A stretch of DNA of 64,000 bases from Cupriavidus neocaledonicus (GTDB taxonomy: Bacteria > Pseudomonadota > Gammaproteobacteria > Burkholderiales > Burkholderiaceae). Below are positions 44,961 through 53,544 of the stretch, one piece after another. Each line of letters starts with the position of its first letter. Position 1 is the stretch's first letter. The position numbers were made by a program, and so were the translations under genes. The stretch spans positions 37,278 through 101,277 of the forward strand of contig NZ_AQUR01000083.1 in assembly GCF_000372525.1 (NCBI RefSeq), given 5' to 3'. The notes below the pieces were generated by a model. That model worked only from the letters and a program-made list of their open reading frames with translations. It was not told the DNA's origin and ran no database searches.

Positions 44961-46364
44961 ATGGCGGCCGAAAAACAAGTCAAGACGACCGGCCTGCTGG
45001 GCTGGATCGACGCCCGCTTTCCTGCGACGCAGCTGTGGGAAGACCACCTGTCCCGCTACTACGCGCCGAAGAATTTCAATTTCTGGTACTTCTTCGGTTC
45101 GCTGGCGCTGCTGGTGCTGGTGATCCAGATCGTTACCGGCATCTTCCTGGTGATGAACTACAAGCCGGACGGCACGCTGAACGCCGCCGGCATTCCCGTG
45201 GCCTTTGCCAGCGTGGAATACATCATGCGCGAGGTCCCGTGGGGCTGGCTGGTGCGCTACATGCATTCGACCGGCGCCTCGGCCTTCTTCGTCGTGGTCT
45301 ACCTGCATATGTTCCGGGGCCTGCTGTACGGTTCGTACCGCAAGCCGCGCGAACTGGTCTGGATCTTCGGCTGCCTGATCTTCCTGTGCCTGATGGCCGA
45401 AGCCTTCATGGGCTACCTGCTGCCGTGGGGCCAGATGTCGTACTGGGGCGCCCAGGTGATCGTGAACCTGTTCTCGGCCATCCCGGTGATCGGCCAGGAC
45501 CTGTCGCTGTTTATCCGCGGTGATTACGTGGTCAGCGACGCGACCCTGAACCGCTTCTTCTCGTTCCACGTCATCGCCGTGCCGCTGGTGCTGCTGGGCC
45601 TGGTGATCGCGCACATCATTGCGCTGCACGAAGTGGGCTCGAACAACCCGGACGGCGTCGAGATCAAGGCCAAGAAGGACGAAAACGGTATCCCGCTGGA
45701 CGGCATCCCGTTCCACCCGTACTACTCGGTGCATGACCTGCTCGGCGTGGGCGGCTTCCTGATCCTGTTCTCGGCCGTGATCTTCTTCTTCCCCGAAGTG
45801 GGCGGCTATTTCCTGGAAGCCAACAACTTCTTCCCGGCCGATCCGCTGAAGACCCCGCCGCATATTGCGCCGGTCTGGTACTTCACGCCGTTCTACTCGA
45901 TGCTGCGCGCCACCACGTCGAACTTCCTGCCGATCCTGTGGGTGTTCTTCGCGCTGCTGCTCGGCATGGTGTTCCTGCGCAGCAAGGATGCGCGCGTGAA
46001 GATCGGTGCCATCGCCATCGCGGTGGTCCTGGCCGTGGGCTTCTATTTCATCGACGCCAAGTTCTGGGGCGTGCTGGTGATGGGCGGCTCGGTGGTGATC
46101 CTGTTCTTCCTGCCGTGGCTCGACTGCTCGCCGGTCAAGTCCATCCGCTATCGTCCCGCTTTCCACAAGACCATCCTGATCGTCTTCGTGGTGGTGTTCC
46201 TGGTGCTCGGCTATCTCGGCGTGCAACCGCCGTCGCCGGTTGGTGAAAAGGTGTCTCAGCTGGGTACGCTGCTGTACTTCGCCTTCTTCCTGACCATGCC
46301 GCTGTGGAGCCGTGTCGGCGAGTTCAAGCCGGTCCCGGAGCGTGTCACGTTCCACCCGCACTGA
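44961..46364 (+). CDS. petB: Cytochrome b of the bc1 complex
   Basis: PetB carries the two b hemes and the quinone sites. The 467-residue product has about eight or nine membrane helices, heme-ligand His residues in YMHSTGASAFF and YLHMF (helix B) and in FHVIAVPL and AHIIALHE (helix D), GYLLPWGQMSYWGAQV, and PVWYFTPFYSML as the quinol-site PEWY equivalent. The full-length protein joins the b6-like and subunit-IV-like parts. Confidence 0.97.
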   Translation: MAAEKQVKTTGLLGWIDARFPATQLWEDHLSRYYAPKNFNFWYFFGSLALLVLVIQIVTGIFLVMNYKPDGTLNAAGIPVAFASVEYIMREVPWGWLVRYMHSTGASAFFVVVYLHMFRGLLYGSYRKPRELVWIFGCLIFLCLMAEAFMGYLLPWGQMSYWGAQVIVNLFSAIPVIGQDLSLFIRGDYVVSDATLNRFFSFHVIAVPLVLLGLVIAHIIALHEVGSNNPDGVEIKAKKDENGIPLDGIPFHPYYSVHDLLGVGGFLILFSAVIFFFPEVGGYFLEANNFFPADPLKTPPHIAPVWYFTPFYSMLRATTSNFLPILWVFFALLLGMVFLRSKDARVKIGAIAIAVVLAVGFYFIDAKFWGVLVMGGSVVILFFLPWLDCSPVKSIRYRPAFHKTILIVFVVVFLVLGYLGVQPPSPVGEKVSQLGTLLYFAFFLTMPLWSRVGEFKPVPERVTFHPH

Positions 46365-46400
46365 GCGAAGCGAACCCCGACAAGAGCACAAGGACACAAG

Positions 46401-47144
46401 ATGAAAAAGCTGCTTTCGATCCTCGCGCTGGCCGGCGCCTGCATTGCCGGCGCGCCCGCCATGGCATCGGAGGGGGGCTTCCCCCTCGAGCCGGCGCCGG
46501 TGAACACCGCCGACTTGTCGTCGCTGCAGCGCGGCGCCAAGGTGTTCGTCAACTACTGCCTGAACTGCCACGGCGCGTCGATGATGCGCTACAACCGGCT
46601 CAAGGACATCGGCCTGACCGACGACCAGATCCGCGAGAACCTGCTGTTTACCGCGGACAAGGTGGGCGAAACGATGAACATCGCCATGCAGCCGAAGGAA
46701 GCCAAGGCCTTCTTCGGCGCGCAGCCGCCGGACCTGTCGGTGATCGCGCGCGCCCGTGGCGACGACTGGCTGTACACCTACCTGCGCACCTTCTATCGCG
46801 ACGACAGCCGCGCCACCGGCTGGAACAACCTGGTGTTCCCGAGCGTCGGCATGCCGCACGTGCTGTGGGAACTGCAGGGCCAGCGCGCCGCCAAGTTCAC
46901 CGAAGTGGAAGAGCATGGCGAGAAGGTGCACAAGTTTGCCGGTTTCGAGCAACTGAGCCAGGGCAAGCTGAGCAAGGTCGAGTACGACCAGATGACCGCC
47001 GACCTCGTCAGCTTCCTCGACTGGATGGCCGAGCCCGCGCAGAACCACCGCAAGCGCCTGGGCGTCTGGGTGCTGCTGTTCCTGGGCGTGTTCACCGTGT
47101 TCGCCTGGCGCCTGAACGCGGCGTACTGGAAAGATGTGAAGTAA
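46401..47144 (+). CDS. petC: Cytochrome c1
   Basis: PetC is the c-type cytochrome of the bc1 complex. The 247-residue product has a signal peptide (about 1-22, ending AMA), one heme motif CLNCH (Cys53, Cys56, His57), a candidate Met ligand in SVGMPHVLW, and a C-terminal membrane anchor (about 225-242). It follows petB by 36 bases. Confidence 0.96.
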   Translation: MKKLLSILALAGACIAGAPAMASEGGFPLEPAPVNTADLSSLQRGAKVFVNYCLNCHGASMMRYNRLKDIGLTDDQIRENLLFTADKVGETMNIAMQPKEAKAFFGAQPPDLSVIARARGDDWLYTYLRTFYRDDSRATGWNNLVFPSVGMPHVLWELQGQRAAKFTEVEEHGEKVHKFAGFEQLSQGKLSKVEYDQMTADLVSFLDWMAEPAQNHRKRLGVWVLLFLGVFTVFAWRLNAAYWKDVK

Positions 47145-47182
47145 GCCGTGACATGACAGGGCCTGATCGGGCCCTGACGACC

Positions 47183-47229
47183 AGGGGCGGTCGCTGCGAA
47201 AAAACGCAGCGCCGCCCCTGATGCTTTTT
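47183..47229 (+). terminator. Terminator-like hairpin after petC
   Basis: A long stem of two helical parts separated by a single bulged T (GGGGCGG then CGCTGCG, 47184-47198, against 47205-47218) has a loop of A. The T-run (CTTTTTA) starts about five bases after the stem, so termination may be partial and allow read-through into sspA. Confidence 0.6.
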
Positions 47230-47349
47230 ACGGGTGATAACCCAAAAAGAGTCGCATATGCCACTTATTTGCTTTTCGGTGGCCGACTTTGGCAGAATGG
47301 CAGACCTTACTGTCCGACCCAGCTCCGGCTAAGCCCAAGGAATCCAACC

Positions 47350-47961
47350 ATGATGGTGTTGTATTCGGGTACGACTTGCCCGTTTTCCCAACGTTGCCGC
47401 CTTGTCCTGTTCGAAAAGGGCATGGATTTTGAAATCCGCGACGTCGACCTGTTCAACAAGCCCGAAGATATTTCGGTGATGAACCCGTACGGCCAGGTGC
47501 CCATCCTGGTCGAGCGCGACCTCATCCTGTATGAGTCGAACATCATCAACGAATACATCGACGAGCGCTTCCCGCACCCGCAGCTGATGCCAGCCGACCC
47601 GGTGCAGCGCGCCCGCGCCCGCCTGTTCCTGTTCAATTTCGAAAAGGAACTGTTCACCCACGTCTACACGCTGGAGAACGAAAAGGGCAAGGCCGCGGAA
47701 AAGAACCACGAACGCGCCCGCGCCGCGATCCGCGACCGCCTGACGCAACTGGCGCCGATCTTCGTCAAGAACAAGTACATGCTGGGCGAAGAGTTCTCGA
47801 TGCTCGACGTCGCCATCGCGCCGCTGCTGTGGCGCCTGGACCACTACGGCATCGAGCTGTCGAAGAACGCCGCGCCGCTGCTGAAGTATGCTGAACGCAT
47901 TTTCAGCCGTCCCGCGTACATCGAAGCGCTGACCCCGTCCGAAAAGGTGATGCGCCGCTAA
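47350..47961 (+). CDS. sspA: Stringent starvation protein A
   Basis: SspA is a glutathione-transferase-fold protein that binds RNA polymerase and alters transcription under stress. The 203-residue product has a GST-N domain (SGTTCPFSQRCRLVLFEKGM at the start, VPILVERDLILYES) and a GST-C helical domain. The start at 47350 gives the normal length; an upstream in-frame ATG would run through the leader. It is followed by sspB, as in most proteobacteria. Confidence 0.95.
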   Translation: MMVLYSGTTCPFSQRCRLVLFEKGMDFEIRDVDLFNKPEDISVMNPYGQVPILVERDLILYESNIINEYIDERFPHPQLMPADPVQRARARLFLFNFEKELFTHVYTLENEKGKAAEKNHERARAAIRDRLTQLAPIFVKNKYMLGEEFSMLDVAIAPLLWRLDHYGIELSKNAAPLLKYAERIFSRPAYIEALTPSEKVMRR

Positions 47962-48018
47962 CCGGCACCGGCCCGACGGCAACCGCCCTCGGGCCATCGC
48001 GGCGCCATTGGAAGCACA

Positions 48019-48507
48019 ATGCCTGAAACCTCCACCAAGCCCTACCTGATCCGCGCCATCTACGAATGGTGCACGGACAACGGCTTCACGCCGTACATCG
48101 CCGTCTTCGTCGACGCCAACACCAACGTGCCGCGCGAGTTCGTCAAGAACAACGAGATCGTGCTGAACGTCAGCTTCGACGCCACCAGCGGCCTTGACAT
48201 GGGCAACGAGTGGATCACCTTCAGCGCACGCTTCGGCGGTGTCTCGCGCAAGATCGACGTGCCCGTCGAGAACGTGCTGGCGATCTACGCCCGCGAGAAC
48301 GGGCAAGGCATGGCCTTCCCGGTCGAACGCAGCCTGCCGGAAACCCAGGCCGCCACCGAGCGTGAAAACAACCCGCCGCCCAAGCTTGCCCCGGTCGAAG
48401 CCGAGACCCCCGCAACGACCAGCGACACCGGCCCCGGCGACGACGACACGCCGCCCCCGGTGCCCCGCATCGGCGGCAAGAAGCCTGCACTGAAAGTGGT
48501 GAAGTAA
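48019..48507 (+). CDS. sspB: ClpXP protease specificity-enhancing factor SspB
   Basis: SspB delivers ssrA-tagged proteins to ClpXP. The 162-residue product has the substrate-binding SspB fold (about 5-110, with YLIRAIYEWCTDNGFTPYI at the start), a flexible acidic and Pro-rich linker, and the short C-terminal ClpX-binding segment (IGGKKPALKVVK). Confidence 0.95.
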   Translation: MPETSTKPYLIRAIYEWCTDNGFTPYIAVFVDANTNVPREFVKNNEIVLNVSFDATSGLDMGNEWITFSARFGGVSRKIDVPVENVLAIYARENGQGMAFPVERSLPETQAATERENNPPPKLAPVEAETPATTSDTGPGDDDTPPPVPRIGGKKPALKVVK

Positions 48508-48558
48508 GCCATCCCAAAGCCGACCGCAATGCAGTAGAATCGCGGTCTGCATCCATAT

Positions 48559-48634
48559 GCCGGCTTAGCTCATCAGGTAGAGCAGTTGATTTGTAATCAT
48601 CAGGTGGCGGGTTCGAGTCCTGCAGCCGGCACCA
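48559..48634 (+). tRNA. tRNA-Thr (anticodon UGU)
   Basis: The 76-base gene folds as a cloverleaf: acceptor GCCGGCT with AGCCGGC, D-loop with GG, anticodon loop TTTGTAA (anticodon TGT at 48592-48594), T-loop TTCGAGT and an encoded CCA end. The anticodon stem has a T-T mismatch at its second pair. It reads ACA codons for threonine. Confidence 0.97.
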
Positions 48635-48643
48635 GAATTGAAG

Positions 48644-48677
48644 AACGGGCTACGCATTGCGTAGCCCGTTTTGTTTT
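48644..48677 (+). terminator. Rho-independent terminator after tRNA-Thr
   Basis: AACGGGCTACGC (48644-48655) pairs with GCGTAGCCCGTT (48659-48670), followed by TTGTTTT. Confidence 0.88.
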
Positions 48678-48905
48678 GGCGGGGCCCGAGGCATTTACAT
48701 CGGGGCAGTCGTGCCAGGGCATCGCAGAGCCTCGCCAAAAGCCGTGACATGGCGCCATGCGCGGCCACCAATTTCCGGCAACATCAGACATCCGCGCCTG
48801 TTTTCCGTCGATTCACACCGCCAGCCTGTCGATTTGCGGCACCGTCATGTCACCACGCTCAAGCCAGTGGTAACCTGCGCCCAATCGCCGCCCCAGCCAC
48901 CGCCC

Positions 48906-49838
48906 GTGCCGTTCCCCCACTCCCGCCTCTGGCGCGCCGCCCCCGAGCAGCGTGCCTACGAAGAAGCCCGCCACCGCGTGCGTGCACTGCGCTTTTTCTA
49001 CCTGCACGCCATGGTCTACGTGGTGGTGAACGCGATGCTGATCGGCTTCCATCTGATGGGCTCGTCGCATCGGCCGTGGGCCGGTGGTCCGCTGATGGGT
49101 TGGGGGATCGGCCTGGCGGTGCACGGCATCATGACCTGGGGCCGTGTGGGCCTGCTTGGGCGGCGGTGGGAAGAGCGCAAGATTGCCGAATATATGGCGC
49201 AGGAACAGGTGCGCACGCTGTCGACGGAAAAGCAGTTGGTCGAGGCGCGCATGAAGCTGCTGCAGGCGCAGATCGAGCCGCACTTCCTGTTCAATACGCT
49301 GGCCAACGTGGTCAGCCTGATCGAGCCCGCGCCGCAGAAGGCCACGATGATGCTGGAGCATTTCATTGCCTATCTGCGCGCGTCGCTCGCAGCCAGCCGC
49401 GCGACGCAAGGTACGGTGGCGCAGGAGGCGAAGCTGCTGCGCGACTATCTGGCGCTGATCCGCATCCGCATGGGCGAGCGGCTGCATTACACGGTCGATG
49501 TCGATGCGGAGCTCGAAACGGTGCCGCTGGCGCCGATGCTGCTGCAGCCCGTGGTCGAGAATGCGATCAAGCATGGCCTTGAGCCGAAGATCGAAGGCGG
49601 GCGCTTGCTGGTCCGGCTGGAGCGGCGCGGCGCGCGCATGCTGGCGATGATCGAGGACGATGGCATGGGCTTTCGGCCGTCGGCGGGAGCCGGGGTCGGC
49701 CTGTCGAATCTGCGTGAACGGCTGGGGGTGCTGTATGACGGCGATGCCCACGTCAGGATCGAAGAGCGCTCGCCGGGCACCGCCGTACTGATCGATCTGC
49801 CGCTGCCGCCAGCATCCCGAACCGGAGACGCCCGATGA
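48906..49838 (+). CDS. LytS/AlgZ-like sensor histidine kinase with 2TM domain
   Basis: The 310-residue product (from GTG 48906) has a two-helix membrane domain (about 29-80), a linker, a His_kinase domain with the phosphoacceptor His at about 126 in QIEPHFLFNTLANV, and a HATPase domain with the N-box ENAIKHG and the GVGLSNLRERL segment. The start is uncertain: GTG 48867 and longer frames are in phase, but the domain match begins near 48906. It overlaps the response regulator by four bases. The signal sensed is unknown. Confidence 0.85.
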   Translation: MPFPHSRLWRAAPEQRAYEEARHRVRALRFFYLHAMVYVVVNAMLIGFHLMGSSHRPWAGGPLMGWGIGLAVHGIMTWGRVGLLGRRWEERKIAEYMAQEQVRTLSTEKQLVEARMKLLQAQIEPHFLFNTLANVVSLIEPAPQKATMMLEHFIAYLRASLAASRATQGTVAQEAKLLRDYLALIRIRMGERLHYTVDVDAELETVPLAPMLLQPVVENAIKHGLEPKIEGGRLLVRLERRGARMLAMIEDDGMGFRPSAGAGVGLSNLRERLGVLYDGDAHVRIEERSPGTAVLIDLPLPPASRTGDAR

Positions 49839-50605
49839 CGCCCATGACGCCGACTGCCCTGATTGCCGATGACGAAGAGCACCTGCGTGCGTACCTGCGC
49901 GGCAAGCTGCAGCGCCTGTGGCCGGAGTTGGAGATCGTTGCCGAGGCGACCAACGGCATCGAGGCCGCCGAGGCTATTGCGCGGTGGTCGCCGAGCGTCG
50001 CCTTTCTCGATATCAAGATGCCGGGGCTGTCCGGGCTGGAGGTGGCGCAGGGCATCGAAACCGAGACGCGGCTGGTGTTCGTCACGGCCTACGACGAATT
50101 TGCGCTCGATGCCTTCGAGCGTGCGGCGGTGGACTACCTGGTCAAGCCGGTCAGCGAGGAACGGCTCGGCCGCACCATCGAGCGGTTGCGCAAGGCACTG
50201 CAGGAAGCGGCGCCCTTGCCCGAACTGGCGCAGCTGCTGAGCCAGCTCACCCGCGCCCAGCCGCGCGCGGAAGGCGGCGGCCAGTTGCGGTGGGTCCGCG
50301 CCAGCCGCGGCAATACCACCAGCCACGTGCCGATCCAGGAGGTGATGTACTTCCAGAGCGATGACAAGTACGTGGTGGTCCATACCCGGGATGGCGAGCA
50401 CCTGATCCGCACGCCGCTGGCGGAATTGATGGCCGGCCTGGACCCGCAGGTGTTCTGGCAGATCCACCGCTCGTCCATCGTCAATATGGAATACGTGGCC
50501 GGCACGCGGCGCGACGAATCGGGGCGGCTCTTTGTCAGGATGCGCGGCAGCGATGCCGAGCTGCCCGTGTCGCGCGCCTACATGCATCGGTTCCGGCAGA
50601 TGTAA
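49835..50605 (+). CDS. LytTR-family DNA-binding response regulator
   Basis: The 256-residue product has a receiver domain (about 8-120) with the phospho-Asp at about 59 in FLDIKMPG and Lys in VKPVSEERL, and a C-terminal LytTR domain (about 150-254) with HVPIQEVMYFQSDDKYVVVHT and WQIHRSSIVN. LytTR regulators such as AlgR bind paired DNA repeats. It is the partner of the preceding kinase. Confidence 0.92.
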   Translation: MTPMTPTALIADDEEHLRAYLRGKLQRLWPELEIVAEATNGIEAAEAIARWSPSVAFLDIKMPGLSGLEVAQGIETETRLVFVTAYDEFALDAFERAAVDYLVKPVSEERLGRTIERLRKALQEAAPLPELAQLLSQLTRAQPRAEGGGQLRWVRASRGNTTSHVPIQEVMYFQSDDKYVVVHTRDGEHLIRTPLAELMAGLDPQVFWQIHRSSIVNMEYVAGTRRDESGRLFVRMRGSDAELPVSRAYMHRFRQM

Positions 50606-50641
50606 GCCGGCCGCCGGGGGCGCCGGCGTCCAGGGATCCGG

Positions 50642-50962
50642 TCAGTGCCGATCCATGAATTCCTGGATCTTGCGCTGCTCCCAGTCACGTCCGCGGCGCG
50701 ACAGCCGCGTCCAGACCAGCAATCCGTGCAGGGCCAGTCCCAGGCCCCAGGCCAGCGTGGTGGTCAGCGGCCACGGCCAGCCCGTGGTGGCGTAGTGCGA
50801 CCATGGCGGCGATGGGAAGTAGAAGAAGCGGAACCATAGCCACGCATTGACCACGGCGTAGACCAGCAGGTGGATATACCAGCCGCGCAGGGCGCGCACC
50901 ATGCGGCGCGCGCGCCAGTAGGCCATGGCGTTGGGGTCGTTGGGCGGGAAAGCGTGGTGCAT
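50642..50962 (-). CDS. Small 2TM-domain membrane protein related to the adjacent kinase
   Basis: The 106-residue product has two membrane helices (about 30-46 and 68-84) and no kinase domain. Its sequence follows the membrane part of the neighbouring kinase: RALRxxYxHxxVYxVVNA, WGxGLAxHG, and the C-terminal WEQRKIQEFM against WEERKIAEYM. The start at 50962 is supported by GAGG six to seven bases upstream; ATG 50977 and 50992 are alternatives. It is convergent with the response regulator, 36 bases apart. The function is unknown. Confidence 0.8.
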   Translation of the reverse strand: MHHAFPPNDPNAMAYWRARRMVRALRGWYIHLLVYAVVNAWLWFRFFYFPSPPWSHYATTGWPWPLTTTLAWGLGLALHGLLVWTRLSRRGRDWEQRKIQEFMDRH

Positions 50963-51189
50963 GGGATACCTCGTCATCAGGAAGGTTGGCATGCGACAGG
51001 TATAGGCCACCACCAGGCGTCGTTCCAGGCCCATGGGCTGAATCGACGGATTCCGTTCGCCATTGGACATGCGCACCGCGTGAATGTCGGCCGCTTGAAC
51101 CCTCACCGTGGCCTGATCTCCTGCGCTCGGGCCAAGCGCGCCTGCCTGGTCCCGGGAATACCCGCATAGGAAAAGCCATCTCATCCACC

Positions 51190-51216
51190 ATAATCATGAT
51201 AATTATGATCATAAAT
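51190..51216 (+). promoter_or_regulatory. AT-rich palindromes before the GntR gene (putative operator)
   Basis: ATCATGAT (51193-51200) and the perfect 12-base palindrome TTATGATCATAA (51203-51214) lie side by side and end 10 bases before the GntR start codon. The stretch is AT-rich in a GC-rich region and overlaps TATGAT, a possible -10. Autoregulation by the GntR protein is the likely explanation. Confidence 0.5.
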
Positions 51217-51224
51217 AGCCAGCC

Positions 51225-52001
51225 ATGGAATCGAAGCCTGCGCCGCAGATAGAGGGCAGCAAACGCGTGAAGCGTTCGGACCAGGTCGTCAGCGATATCA
51301 AGCGCTGGATCGTGCAGACGCACCAGAAGGTCGGAAACAAGCTGCCGCAGGAAGCGGCCCTGATCGAACAGATGGGCGTGGCGCGCGGCACGGTGCGCGA
51401 GGCGCTTGCCTCGTTGCAGGCGCAGGGGCTGGTCAAGGTCAGTACGGGGCCGAACGGCGGCGCAACGCTGACCCAGCCGCCATATGAGCGATGCCTGGAG
51501 GCGGTCTCCAACTTCCTGTACTTCCAGTCGGTCGACATTGTCACGCTGTACGCGCTGCGCCGCGCGGTGGAACCGGAACTGGCTGCCAACGCCGCCTTGC
51601 GCCTGACCGATGCCGACATCGACGACCTCGAAGCCCTGGTCGGATTGAGCCACCCGCAACATGGCGGCAGCGCGGACTGGAACGAGCGGCGCGAGGCCGA
51701 CCTGCTGTTTCACGATCGCCTCGCCGACGCCTGCAGCAGTCCGATGCTGGCGCTGTTCTGCCGCCTGCTCAATGACATCATCCGCCGTGTCATCGTGGTA
51801 CGAAACGCGCAAGACGATTTCGGTGACTTCGATGAAGAGATCTTCCACAGCCACAGCACGCTGATCGAAGCCTTCCGGTCGCGCGACCCGGAACGTGCGC
51901 GTGCCCTGATGCAAGAACACATGGCGCATGCGGAAGCGCTGGCCCTGGAAGCCGAATCCAGGGTGGATCGCGGAAGCTTGCTGATGAGTCCGGGCGACTG
52001 A
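51225..52001 (+). CDS. GntR-family transcriptional regulator, FadR (FCD) subfamily
   Basis: The 258-residue product has an N-terminal winged helix (about 17-85, with LPQEAALIEQMGVARGTVREALASL) and a C-terminal FCD ligand-binding domain (about 105-235). The FCD metal-site residues appear in READLLFHDRLADA, FHSHSTLIEAF and MQEHMAHAEAL. Such regulators commonly control sugar-acid catabolism. It is upstream of and co-oriented with the amidase gene and is the only regulator in the sugar-acid cluster, so it probably controls it. Confidence 0.9.
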   Translation: MESKPAPQIEGSKRVKRSDQVVSDIKRWIVQTHQKVGNKLPQEAALIEQMGVARGTVREALASLQAQGLVKVSTGPNGGATLTQPPYERCLEAVSNFLYFQSVDIVTLYALRRAVEPELAANAALRLTDADIDDLEALVGLSHPQHGGSADWNERREADLLFHDRLADACSSPMLALFCRLLNDIIRRVIVVRNAQDDFGDFDEEIFHSHSTLIEAFRSRDPERARALMQEHMAHAEALALEAESRVDRGSLLMSPGD

Positions 52002-52107
52002 GTTCCTGACGCGCCAGCGTCCCCCCTTTTTCTGCACACCCAACCGCCAGCGTCGTAGCCGACACGGCGGCTGGGATTCCTATTGCCTGAATCCTGGGAG
52101 CCCCGAC

Positions 52108-53529
52108 GTGAAACCTGTTGAATCGCTTTGGCGCTGGAGCGCTGTCGATATTGCCGATGCCGTGCGGCGGCGCGAGATTTCCTGCCGCGAGGTGATGTCC
52201 AGCGTGCTGGAGCGCATCGAAGCCCTTAACCCAAGACTCAACGCACTGCCGGAGGTGCTGGCGGAAGAGGCACTGGACAGTGCCGATGCCGCCGACCGAA
52301 AAGTCGCCGAGGGCGCCGAGCTGGGGCCGCTCCATGGCGTGCCAGTCACGATCAAGATCAATGTCGACCAGGCCGGCCATGCCACCACCAATGGCGTGAT
52401 TCCGCTGAAGCACAACATCGCGCGCGAAGACGCGCCGGTGGTGGCGCACTGGCGCAGTGCCGGTGCCATCATCGTCGGGCGCAGCAATACGGCCACCTAT
52501 TCATCGCGGTGGTTTACGGAAAACGGCCTGCATGGGCGCACGCTGAATCCGTGGAATGCGGATATCACCCCCGGTGGCTCCAGCGGCGGGGCCGCATCAG
52601 CCGTCGCTGCGGGCATGGGGGCGCTGGCGCATGGCAATGACATCGGCGGCTCGATTCGCTATCCGGCCTATGCCTGCGGCGTGCTCGGTCTGCGGCCAAC
52701 GGCAGGGCGGGTGCCGGCGTACAACCCGTCGGCCACCGCCGAGCGCAGCATCACGCCACAACTCATGTCCGTGCAGGGCCCGCTTGCACGCAGCATTGCC
52801 GACCTGCGGCTTGGCTACTACGCCATGGCCCGATACGACGGGCGCGATCCCGCCTGGGTGCCGGTGCCGCTGGAATTGCCGCTGCCACCGGGCCCGATCC
52901 GCGTGGCGTTGTTCAGCCGCTGTCCGGGCATTCCGGTCGATCCCGCGGTCAGCGCAGCGCTGGACCGTGCCGCGCGCTGGCTGCAGCAGGCGGGCTACGC
53001 CGTCGAGGAAGCGAGCCTGCCCGACTTCCTGGAAGCGGCGGCGCTGTGGCGCACGCTTACGGTGGACGACAGCCGCCGCAACATCATCGCAGGCGTGGAC
53101 CAGCATGGCGACGAGGCCATGCGGCAAAGCCAGCGCAACATGCTGGACGGGATGCAGGAAACCGATCGCGATGGCTTTCTCGATGCGCTGGCAAGGCGCC
53201 AGGCAATCGCACGGAACTGGTCGCTGTTCATGCAAACGTATCCGCTGGTGCTGCTGCCGGTGTCGTGGCAGCGCCCCAGCGTGCAGGACGCCGATATCCG
53301 CACGCCTGAAGAAAACCGGGCCTTGCTCGACGCCCAGAGCCCGCTGCTGGCAACGGCCATGCTGGGCATGCCGGGATTGTCCGTGCCGACAGGCATGGCC
53401 GGTGGCGTGCCCGTCGGCGTGCAGCTGATGGCATGGCGCTACCGGGAGGACCTGTTGCTGCGCGCCGGCGAGGCCATTGAAGACGCGGCGCGCTTTATCC
53501 CTTTCACCGACGTGCAACCCGGCATCTAG
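52108..53529 (+). CDS. Amidase signature (AS) family hydrolase
   Basis: The 473-residue product has the amidase catalytic lysine at 83 in VPVTIKINVD, the GGSSGG motif at about 156-161 and the nucleophile Ser at about 182 in NDIGGSIRYP. It hydrolyses an amide bond, but the family covers many substrates and this protein cannot be assigned to one. GTG 52108 is preceded by GGGAG at seven bases. It lies 106 bases after the GntR gene and 15 bases before a Bug receptor gene, so these three are probably one unit. Confidence 0.88.
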   Translation: MKPVESLWRWSAVDIADAVRRREISCREVMSSVLERIEALNPRLNALPEVLAEEALDSADAADRKVAEGAELGPLHGVPVTIKINVDQAGHATTNGVIPLKHNIAREDAPVVAHWRSAGAIIVGRSNTATYSSRWFTENGLHGRTLNPWNADITPGGSSGGAASAVAAGMGALAHGNDIGGSIRYPAYACGVLGLRPTAGRVPAYNPSATAERSITPQLMSVQGPLARSIADLRLGYYAMARYDGRDPAWVPVPLELPLPPGPIRVALFSRCPGIPVDPAVSAALDRAARWLQQAGYAVEEASLPDFLEAAALWRTLTVDDSRRNIIAGVDQHGDEAMRQSQRNMLDGMQETDRDGFLDALARRQAIARNWSLFMQTYPLVLLPVSWQRPSVQDADIRTPEENRALLDAQSPLLATAMLGMPGLSVPTGMAGGVPVGVQLMAWRYREDLLLRAGEAIEDAARFIPFTDVQPGI

Positions 53530-53544
53530 ACCCAGGAGCTTGCC

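Noticed and set aside
48559..48634. tRNA-Thr as an integration site with a downstream direct repeat of its 3' end
   Set aside because: I saw no second copy of the tRNA 3' end and no integrase gene in the window.
50606..50641. GC-rich inverted repeat between the response regulator and the 2TM gene as a terminator
   Set aside because: GCCGGC arms are ten bases apart with a mismatch beyond them and no T-run on either strand, so evidence is too weak.
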